The notes beneath the pieces are model-generated. The model did no database searches. It was given only the letters and a program-made list of their open reading frames with translations, and was not told the DNA's origin. This document shows positions 4,826 to 9,840 of a DNA stretch of 9,840 nt, piece after piece. Where the stretch lies: the NCBI GenBank assembly GCA_013002625.1, contig JABDJE010000034.1, forward strand, positions 1 through 9,840. The letters run 5' to 3'. The position numbers were made by a program, and so were the translations under genes. Each line of letters opens with the position of its first letter. Within the stretch, counting starts at the first letter, position 1. The stretch comes from Saprospiraceae bacterium. GTDB taxonomy: Bacteria > Bacteroidota > Bacteroidia > Chitinophagales > Saprospiraceae.

Positions 4826-6262
4826 ATGAAAAATCTATTTGCTCTTTTATTTGGTGCTTTCATCATCTTCTCTGTAACATCTTGTAGTGATGATGAATGT
4901 GATTTAATTTGTCCCCAAGGAACAGTTTTAAGTTTGGAATGTGAATGTGTTACAACAGACCCTTGTGCTGGTGTAACGTGTCCTGCCGGACAGGTGTTAA
5001 CCGTTGATTGTAATTGTGTTGACGATAATTCAGGAACTGTCAAGATTATTACTGTTTCAGGTAGTATTACTTCAGACGAAACATGGACAAATGAAAACGT
5101 CTATGAATTAGCAAACAAAGTTGTTGTAGATAATGGTGCTACATTAACAATTGAGCCGGGAACAATTATTAAGGGCCGCGAAGGAACAGGTTCACTGGCT
5201 ACTGCTTTGATCATTGCTAGAGGATCAAGAATTGAGGCTTGTGGCACTGCTTCACAACCGATCATTTTTACTTCAACACTTGACAATATCAGACCAGGTG
5301 AAATCACAGGTACGAATCTTTCAGAGACTAATAATGAACTTTGGGGAGGTGTGATCATCCTTGGTAATGCACCAATATCTGCTAAAGATGGTGATACTGA
5401 AACTCAAATAGAGGGTATACCAGCTGATGATACTTTTGGCTTGTATGGCGGTTCAGATGTAAACGATGATTCAGGTTCAATCTGCTACGTTTCAATAAGA
5501 CATGGTGGTGCATTAATCGGTTCTGACAATGAAATCAATGGATTGACATTAGGGGGTGTTGGAAATGGAACCATAATACATCATGTAGAAGTTGTAGCCA
5601 ACTTGGACGATGGTGTTGAATGTTTTGGAGGTACTGTAAACCTCTCAGATGTATTGGTTACATATCAAGGTGATGATGCTATTGATCTTGACATGAACTA
5701 CAGTGGGACGATAGACAACTTTATGATAATCCATGGTGGTGACGATACAGATGAAGCACTTGAAATAGATGGACCAGAAGGATCTACATACACAGATGGA
5801 CTGTTCACGCTTAGAAATGGTACTTGTATTGCGATGGACCAGCAAAAAACATCTGCTGCAGATCTCAAATCCAAAGCGCAAGGCTATTTGCAAAATATTA
5901 CATGGCGCGGGTATGATGCCTTGGTTAAAGTGAGAACGTCATTTTCTACTGATGCTGGGTGTACAGAAAAGTCAGACGCTTATACAAATGTAGTGTCAGA
6001 CATGCTTGTGATTTCTGATTCTGAAATTGTAGGAGCATTTACAATTGGCGAGTTTGCTTTTCCGTATATCGATTCTAAGGCTAACAATGCAGATCAACAG
6101 TTAGAGTGTCTTGATAATGTATCTGCGGAATATCAAACCGTGATCAACAGCATGATCAATGATAACAACAATACTATTTCGTCTTCCATAAGTGGTGGTG
6201 CAAATACCATTGAATTTGAATCGTGGACTTGGACAGACAACAAAGGTTTATTAAACATTTAA
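4826..6262 (+). CDS. surface lipoprotein with Cys-rich repeats and beta-helix-like body
   Basis: This is a 478-aa predicted lipoprotein. A short charged N-terminus and hydrophobic stretch (LFALLFGAFIIFSV) end in the lipobox VTSC, with Cys20 to be lipidated. The SDDE that follows resembles the acidic lipoprotein export signal that sends Bacteroidota lipoproteins to the cell surface. Two Cys-rich units follow (25-42 and 47-65). The rest has the Gly/Asn-rich short-strand character of a right-handed parallel beta-helix: DNGATLTIEPGTIIKG (102-117), a strand turn AxGTxxxPIIFTS near 138-150, LWGGVIILGNAPI (172-184), RHGG (225-228), NEINGLTLGGVG (235-246) and the acidic GDDAIDLD (282-289). The repertoire is familiar from uncharacterised Bacteroidota envelope proteins; no catalytic site is evident. 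The ATG at 4826 is fixed by the signal peptide. The TonB-dependent receptor gene follows after a hairpin, so the two proteins may form a receptor and surface partner pair. Ligand unknown. Confidence 0.85.
   Translation: MKNLFALLFGAFIIFSVTSCSDDECDLICPQGTVLSLECECVTTDPCAGVTCPAGQVLTVDCNCVDDNSGTVKIITVSGSITSDETWTNENVYELANKVVVDNGATLTIEPGTIIKGREGTGSLATALIIARGSRIEACGTASQPIIFTSTLDNIRPGEITGTNLSETNNELWGGVIILGNAPISAKDGDTETQIEGIPADDTFGLYGGSDVNDDSGSICYVSIRHGGALIGSDNEINGLTLGGVGNGTIIHHVEVVANLDDGVECFGGTVNLSDVLVTYQGDDAIDLDMNYSGTIDNFMIIHGGDDTDEALEIDGPEGSTYTDGLFTLRNGTCIAMDQQKTSAADLKSKAQGYLQNITWRGYDALVKVRTSFSTDAGCTEKSDAYTNVVSDMLVISDSEIVGAFTIGEFAFPYIDSKANNADQQLECLDNVSAEYQTVINSMINDNNNTISSSISGGANTIEFESWTWTDNKGLLNI
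4898..5020 (+). repeat. two Cys-rich units within the lipoprotein
   Basis: Residues 25-42 and 47-65 share the pattern C-x(3,4)-C-P-x-G-x-V-L-x3-C-x-C-V, encoded at 4898-4951 and 4964-5020. Four Cys per unit suggest two disulfides each, giving a small EGF-like stalk between the lipid anchor and the beta-helix. They are diverged at DNA level, so this is an old duplication. Confidence 0.8.
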
Positions 6263-6284
6263 ATCATTATTACACCAATATAAT

Positions 6285-6319
6285 GGAAGCCATATTAATG
6301 GCTTCCTTATTCTTTTTTT
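6285..6319 (+). terminator. hairpin plus T-run between lipoprotein and receptor genes
   Basis: GGAAGCCAT (6285-6293), loop ATTA and ATGGCTTCC (6298-6306) form a perfect 9-bp stem. After six bases comes a run of seven T (6313-6319). It starts 23 bp after the lipoprotein stop and ends 14 bp before the receptor ATG. No TAnnTTTG box lies between it and that ATG, so the receptor probably depends on read-through: this may be a partial terminator, or a 3'-end stabiliser, that lowers receptor expression relative to the lipoprotein. Confidence 0.7.
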
Positions 6320-6333
6320 GAAAACTTAATGCA

Positions 6334-9123
6334 ATGAAGAACTTATTTATCACACTTGGCCTTTTGCTGATCTCTGTGATCGCTTTTGGTCAGAATGGTA
6401 CACTCCGAGGTACAATATTTGAAGAAGAAACCGGAGAGGCGGTGCCTTTTGCAGCTGTCTATGTTGTAGAGCTGCAATCTGGCACTACATCTGATCTTGA
6501 TGGTGCGTATGCTCTTGATTTACCGGAAGGAAGCTACACCATTCAATTTAGTTTTATCGGACTTCAAGAAACTACAGTTTCTGAAGTTCATATTAAAGCA
6601 AACGAAGTCAATGTCCTTGAGGTTCAAATGCAACCAGAAAGTCAAATGATTGAAGAAATCATTGTGACTGCAACACAACTCAGGAATACTGAAGCTGCTC
6701 TTGCAACGATCAAAAGAAAGTCATCCAATGTAGTGGATGGAATATCTTCACAAACATTTAAGAAAATTGGAGACAGCAATGCAGGAGATGCTATTAAAAG
6801 AGTAACAGGCGTATCTGTTGAGGGCGGAAAACATGTATATGTCCGAGGTTTAGGAGATCGTTATACGAAAACAATTGTAAATGGTCTTGATATCCCAGGT
6901 CTCGATCCAGATAGGAACAGTTTTGAAATGGATTTATTTCCTACTAATATCATAGACAATATACTTGTATACAAGTCCTTCTCTCCTGACTTGCCTGGTG
7001 ATTTCACTGGGGGTTTGATCGATATCGTAACAATAGATTTTCCAGATCAAAAGGTAGTAGAGATTTCGGCAGGTGCATCCTACAACCCAAACATGCACTT
7101 TAACCCTGACTTTCTTACTTATGAAGGTTCGTCTACAGATTGGTTGGGCTTTGATAGTGGCGCACGCGATTTACCATTTGATGTAAGAACTGAAATCCCT
7201 AACCCGGCATCGAATGATCCAGCTACACTTGAAGCGACTTCTAGAATGAGTGAAACAATGGCAGCAGTTCGTTCACAAAATAGTATGAACAGTTCATTCG
7301 GTGCATCAATTGGAAATCAGTTTGATTGGGGTGGTAAGACTATTGGATATGTGGCAAGCTTAAGCTATAAAAACAAAACAAGTTTTTATGACGACGCCCA
7401 ATTCAATACTTACATTTTTGACAATCAAAATTTCCCAGGAGAATTTAAGTTAATCAACGACAAAAAAGTCGTAGGTGATATTGGACAGAACGATATCCTT
7501 TGGAATGCCATGTTTGGAACTTCACTTAAGACCAAATACAACAAGGTAAGTATCAACTATCTAAGACTTCAAAATGGCACATCTTCTGCTGTACAACAGA
7601 CTATTGAGAAATCTCAATCAAGTTCTGCACTTTTGGTTAAAGATGTTCTGGAATATACACAGAGGTCTGTTAATAATATAAACATTCAAGGAAAGCATGT
7701 TATTCCTGACAGCAAGTTTGAAATTGAATGGAGAACCAGTCCGACATTTATTAAAGTTGACGAACCGGATCTAAGGTCAACCGCATTCGAAAAACTTGGT
7801 GAAGACAACTTTCAACTGGCGCCTTCAGTAGGTGCAGATGCAAGCCGTACATGGAGACACCTTGAAGAGTCTAGTTATAATGGAAAGGTGGATGTGACAT
7901 ACAATCTTTCAGGTGATGACCAAAAGACATCCAAAATCAAGTTTGGTTTTCTTGGATCATTGAAAGAGCGGGATTTCAGCATCAACAACTACCTGGTGAG
8001 AGTATTAAGCCAGACATCATTAGATTTCAACGGCAACCCGGATAATCTATTTTTAGATGAAAACCTCTGGACACCAAACTCAAATACAGGTACATATATA
8101 AGGGGCCAATTTGAGGCTGCTAATACATTTAATGCCAGCCAAAGTATTCTTGCAGGATATGGAATGCATGAATTTGTATTGAACGAAAAAATCAAGATTA
8201 TTTATGGAGCTAGATTGGAGCAAGCAAAAAACTGGTATACAGGTGTAGCTAACGACGGCATGGAATCCATTAATGATTCATTGGTTCTTGATGAATTAAA
8301 CCTTTTACCATCTGCAAATATCATCTATAGTATTAATGATAGAATGAATCTTCGAGTTTCATTTAATAAAACTGTGGCTCGACCAACATTTAAAGAGAAA
8401 TCTATTGCACAAATCCAGGATAGAATTACTGGTAGAACGTTCATTGGAAATTTGGATTTACTTCAGACAGAAGTTGATAATTACGATATCCGATGGGAGC
8501 ACTTTGGTGAAAGAGGACAATTGATATCAGTAAGTGGTTTCTATAAAATGTTTACCAATCCAATCGAATTGGTTCCTTACAGTGATTCTGCACCTGATAA
8601 TTTTACACCTAGAAACCTTGAAGGAGGTGCCAAGGCATATGGTGTTGAATTTGAGTTTCTTAAAAACTTAGGGTTTATATCCCCTACCCTTGAAGCTCTG
8701 ACTGTAGGTGCCAATATCACATTAATCAAGTCAGAAGCTAAAAGGAATACTTTAAGAACGGATGAAGAAACGACCAGAACCATGTTTGGGCAATCTCCTT
8801 ATATATTAAACACGATCATCGGTTATAATAATAAAGAAGCAGGGATTGAATTTAATGCGAGCTATAATGTTCAAGGTAAAAGGCTTGTGGTTGTAGGTGC
8901 CGGTTCATTTTCAGATGTATATGAGAATCCTTTTCATAGCGTGAATATCAAAGCTTCAAAAAAGTTTGGTCCTACAAAAAATATAAAGTTGAGTCTATCT
9001 GTGGATAACCTGCTAAATCAACGTCGGCAAAAACAATACGAAGCATACAGTGGAGACACAGGCATTTTTGAGCTTAGAAATATTGGAAGATCGATTTCTA
9101 TAGGGATTTCGACCTACTTCTAA
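6334..9123 (+). CDS. TonB-dependent outer-membrane receptor with carboxypeptidase-regulatory-like domain
   Basis: This 929-aa protein imports a ligand across the outer membrane using TonB/ExbBD energy. A signal peptide ends near AFG-Q (19/20). Residues 22-100 form a carboxypeptidase-regulatory-like (transthyretin-like) domain (GTLRGTIFEEETGEAVPFAA, then GAYALDLPEGSYTIQFSFIG). EEIIVTAT (107-114) is the TonB-box region. The plug has the hallmarks AGDAIKRVTGVSVEGGKHVYVRGLGDRY (start 150), DLFPTNIIDNILVYKSFSPDLPGDFTGG (start 200). The remainder is a 22-strand-type barrel ending in ISIGISTYF with the C-terminal Phe used for BAM insertion. The RGLGDRY and SFSPDLPGDF signatures define a subfamily distinct from SusC, and there is no SusD gene beside it. 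The ATG at 6334 is set by the signal peptide. The ligand cannot be read from sequence; the nearby porin-like gene hints at phosphorus compounds. Confidence 0.93.
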   Translation: MKNLFITLGLLLISVIAFGQNGTLRGTIFEEETGEAVPFAAVYVVELQSGTTSDLDGAYALDLPEGSYTIQFSFIGLQETTVSEVHIKANEVNVLEVQMQPESQMIEEIIVTATQLRNTEAALATIKRKSSNVVDGISSQTFKKIGDSNAGDAIKRVTGVSVEGGKHVYVRGLGDRYTKTIVNGLDIPGLDPDRNSFEMDLFPTNIIDNILVYKSFSPDLPGDFTGGLIDIVTIDFPDQKVVEISAGASYNPNMHFNPDFLTYEGSSTDWLGFDSGARDLPFDVRTEIPNPASNDPATLEATSRMSETMAAVRSQNSMNSSFGASIGNQFDWGGKTIGYVASLSYKNKTSFYDDAQFNTYIFDNQNFPGEFKLINDKKVVGDIGQNDILWNAMFGTSLKTKYNKVSINYLRLQNGTSSAVQQTIEKSQSSSALLVKDVLEYTQRSVNNINIQGKHVIPDSKFEIEWRTSPTFIKVDEPDLRSTAFEKLGEDNFQLAPSVGADASRTWRHLEESSYNGKVDVTYNLSGDDQKTSKIKFGFLGSLKERDFSINNYLVRVLSQTSLDFNGNPDNLFLDENLWTPNSNTGTYIRGQFEAANTFNASQSILAGYGMHEFVLNEKIKIIYGARLEQAKNWYTGVANDGMESINDSLVLDELNLLPSANIIYSINDRMNLRVSFNKTVARPTFKEKSIAQIQDRITGRTFIGNLDLLQTEVDNYDIRWEHFGERGQLISVSGFYKMFTNPIELVPYSDSAPDNFTPRNLEGGAKAYGVEFEFLKNLGFISPTLEALTVGANITLIKSEAKRNTLRTDEETTRTMFGQSPYILNTIIGYNNKEAGIEFNASYNVQGKRLVVVGAGSFSDVYENPFHSVNIKASKKFGPTKNIKLSLSVDNLLNQRRQKQYEAYSGDTGIFELRNIGRSISIGISTYF

Positions 9124-9148
9124 TCAATTGCATTTATATAAGTTTTCG

Positions 9149-9176
9149 AGAGGCCTTCAAATGGAGGCCTCTTTTT
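9149..9176 (+). terminator. rho-independent terminator after the receptor gene
   Basis: AGAGGCCTTC (9149-9158), loop AAAT and GGAGGCCTCT (9163-9172) pair over ten positions with one G-U, followed by TTTT (9173-9176). It starts 25 bp after the receptor stop and is GC-rich against an AT-rich background. Confidence 0.88.
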
Positions 9177-9194
9177 AGTTTTGGTAACCTAGCA

Positions 9195-9239
9195 TTAACA
9201 TTGAATTCAAATAGAGTTAAGACTTAAACCTTTTCTTTG
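9195..9239 (+). promoter_or_regulatory. candidate phased boxes and weak -7 box upstream of a hairpin
   Basis: TTAACA (9195), TTCAAA (9206) and TTAAGA (9217) sit on an exact 11-bp lattice; the last two differ from TT(A/C/T)ACA at one position. Nine bases after the third unit comes TTTCTTTG (9232-9239), one mismatch from TAnnTTTG; the nine-base gap equals that in the porin promoter. A transcript would begin near 9246 and run into the hairpin at 9257. TTGAATTCAA at 9201-9210 is also a perfect palindrome. All of this is pattern-level evidence. Confidence 0.3.
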
Positions 9240-9256
9240 TTTAGTTACTTAAAAGA

Positions 9257-9306
9257 GGTCGGGGACTAAGTAGGTTTGGGACAAACCTATGTCCTCGACC
9301 ATTTTT
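9257..9306 (+). other. long two-part hairpin with T-run upstream of the porin gene
   Basis: GGTCGGGGAC (9257-9266) pairs with GTCCTCGACC (9291-9300) with one G-U. Inside it TAGGTTTG (9271-9278) pairs perfectly with CAAACCTA (9282-9289) around a GGA loop, with a TAAG/T internal bulge. ATTTTT follows at 9301-9306. On the other strand TCTTTT follows the mirrored hairpin, so it could stop transcription in both directions. It may be a second terminator insulating the porin gene, an attenuator, or the body of a short RNA. It is separate from the receptor terminator 80 bp upstream. Confidence 0.6.
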
Positions 9307-9322
9307 AAAAAAATATTGAGAG

Positions 9323-9339
9323 TTAATATTTGCTTAACA
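9323..9339 (+). promoter_or_regulatory. candidate Pho-box pair TTAATA-N5-TTAACA before the porin
   Basis: TTAATA (9323-9328) and TTAACA (9334-9339) are spaced at 11 bp, directly upstream of the -7 box (nine-base gap), the place where an OmpR/PhoB-family activator replaces a weak -33 element. TTAACATTAGA (9334-9344) recurs at 4726-4736 upstream of the lipoprotein. Confidence 0.42.
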
Positions 9340-9348
9340 TTAGAAAAA

Positions 9349-9356
9349 TAATTTTG
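9349..9356 (+). promoter_or_regulatory. -7 box TAATTTTG for the porin gene
   Basis: This is an exact TAnnTTTG match followed by CA. TTTG at 9329-9332 could serve as a -33 element, but the 16-base spacing is a little short for this promoter class. Transcription would start near 9363, giving a leader of about 42 nt. Confidence 0.65.
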
Positions 9357-9360
9357 CAGA

Positions 9361-9389
9361 TAAGTAACAATTAATTCTTTTAAGTAACA
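9361..9389 (+). repeat. 9-bp direct repeat TAAGTAACA at the porin start site and leader
   Basis: TAAGTAACA occurs at 9361-9369 and 9381-9389, exactly 20 bp apart. The first copy overlaps the inferred transcription start and the second lies in the untranslated leader. Role unknown. Confidence 0.6.
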
Positions 9390-9404
9390 TTCATAATTGT
9401 CCCA

Positions 9405-9840
9405 ATGAAAAAATGCGTTATGCTTATGCTATGCCTTGGTGCATTTGCAATTAACAGTTATTCACAAATTCAAACGCCAGAGTTTGGCAAAGGCATCCAG
9501 ATACTCGGAAAAGATTCAAGCTACTATTCAAAAATCGGTTACAGATTTCAAAATCTTTATGTCGGAAGTTGGACCATCAATGATGGGTTAACGGATTACA
9601 AAGCCAGTTTCCTGGTTCGTAGAATGCGACTAAAATTTGATGGCTGGGCCGTTAATCCAAAAATCAAATACAAGCTGGAATTGGCGTTATCAAACAGAGA
9701 TAACAGTGGTGGTAGCGGGCCCGAATTCAGGAAAGCCGCAAATATTGTGCTTGATGCATCTGTTTCATATAATTTTTATAAGAACTTCACGATCCAATTT
9801 GGTCAACGCAAACTCCCGGGTAACGTAGAACGTGTTATCT
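9405..9840 (+). CDS. phosphate-selective porin O/P-like outer-membrane protein (5' part)
   Basis: An ORF opens at the ATG at 9405 and stays open for 145 codons to the window end, so the 3' part is missing. It begins with a signal peptide (MKKCVMLMLCLGAFAINSYS, cleavage likely before Gln21). The mature part starts with GKGIQILGKDSSYYSKIGYRFQ, then LVRRMRLKFDGWAVNPKIKYK and LELALSN, LDASVSYNFYKNFTIQFGQRKLPGN. Alternating short strands with an RRxRLxFDG segment, a GQxKxP-type segment and D/N-rich turns are typical of the OprO/OprP porin family (Porin_O_P), which in Pseudomonas forms anion-selective phosphate and polyphosphate channels induced by phosphate starvation; many Bacteroidota members are untested, so substrate is inference. 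It is preceded by a good -7 box and the hairpin at 9257-9306, so it is probably a separate transcription unit from the receptor. Confidence 0.8.
   Translation, partial: MKKCVMLMLCLGAFAINSYSQIQTPEFGKGIQILGKDSSYYSKIGYRFQNLYVGSWTINDGLTDYKASFLVRRMRLKFDGWAVNPKIKYKLELALSNRDNSGGSGPEFRKAANIVLDASVSYNFYKNFTIQFGQRKLPGNVERVI

Noticed and set aside
4780..5893. Minus-strand ORFs (4780-5043, 5101-5358, 5645-5893) opposite the lipoprotein
   Set aside because: The plus frame has a signal peptide, lipobox and family-like segments; the opposing frames have none.
4826..6262. SusD-family identity for the lipoprotein
   Set aside because: SusD proteins are mainly alpha-helical with TPR-like repeats; this protein is Gly/Asn-rich with short strands and Cys repeats.
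7989..8783. Minus-strand ORFs of 68 aa inside the receptor gene
   Set aside because: They are frame shadows of the barrel-coding region without any supporting signal.
6334..9123. SusC assignment for the receptor
   Set aside because: The carboxypeptidase-regulatory-like domain is shared, but the plug signatures differ and no SusD gene is adjacent.
9637..9828. Plus-strand 63-aa ORF near the window end
   Set aside because: It is in another frame of the porin-like gene, which is open from 9405 to the edge with a signal peptide and porin segments.

Overview
The window comes from an AT-rich genome of the phylum Bacteroidota. Three things support this: promoter-like TAnnTTTG boxes (often followed by CA) before several genes, a lipoprotein whose lipobox Cys is followed by an acidic SDDE stretch, and a TonB-dependent receptor with an N-terminal carboxypeptidase-regulatory-like domain. 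Classical Shine-Dalgarno sites are mostly missing, which also fits. No tRNA, rRNA, IS element or CRISPR array was seen.

Left part (1-2933, minus strand): housekeeping genes. In transcription order these are a GNAT acetyltransferase (2403-2933), CTP synthase pyrG (709-2334) with its own promoter-like box and a palindrome in its leader, and a small SPOUT/TrmH-family RNA methyltransferase (189-728) whose start overlaps the pyrG end by 20 bp. Beyond them the window edge carries a heptamer repeat (GGTTACG, six copies) with G-quadruplex potential.

Middle (2934-4825): a small plus-strand ORF of unknown function (3098-3289) converges on a GT4 glycosyltransferase (3286-4476, minus), sharing TTAA at their stops. 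The glycosyltransferase is divergent from the right-hand cluster across a 349-bp region that holds several TTAA-type hexamers spaced at 11 bp.

Right part (4826-9840, plus strand): an envelope uptake cluster. A probable surface lipoprotein with two Cys-rich repeats and a beta-helix-like body is followed, across a hairpin/T-run, by a 929-aa TonB-dependent receptor and a terminator. A structured 281-bp gap then precedes the 5' end of a gene resembling phosphate-selective porins (OprO/OprP family), which runs off the window.

Working hypothesis: the right part is a phosphate-starvation or phosphorus-scavenging locus. TT(A/T)ACA-like hexamers with 11-bp periodicity, the geometry of PhoB/PhoP binding sites, lie before the lipoprotein gene and the porin gene. 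A similar TTAA array lies on the glycosyltransferase side of the divergent region, and that enzyme resembles MgtA/SQD2-type glycolipid synthases known from lipid remodelling. The lipoprotein could serve the receptor as SusD-type lids serve SusC. The gene calls are well supported. The regulatory and pathway links are inference.
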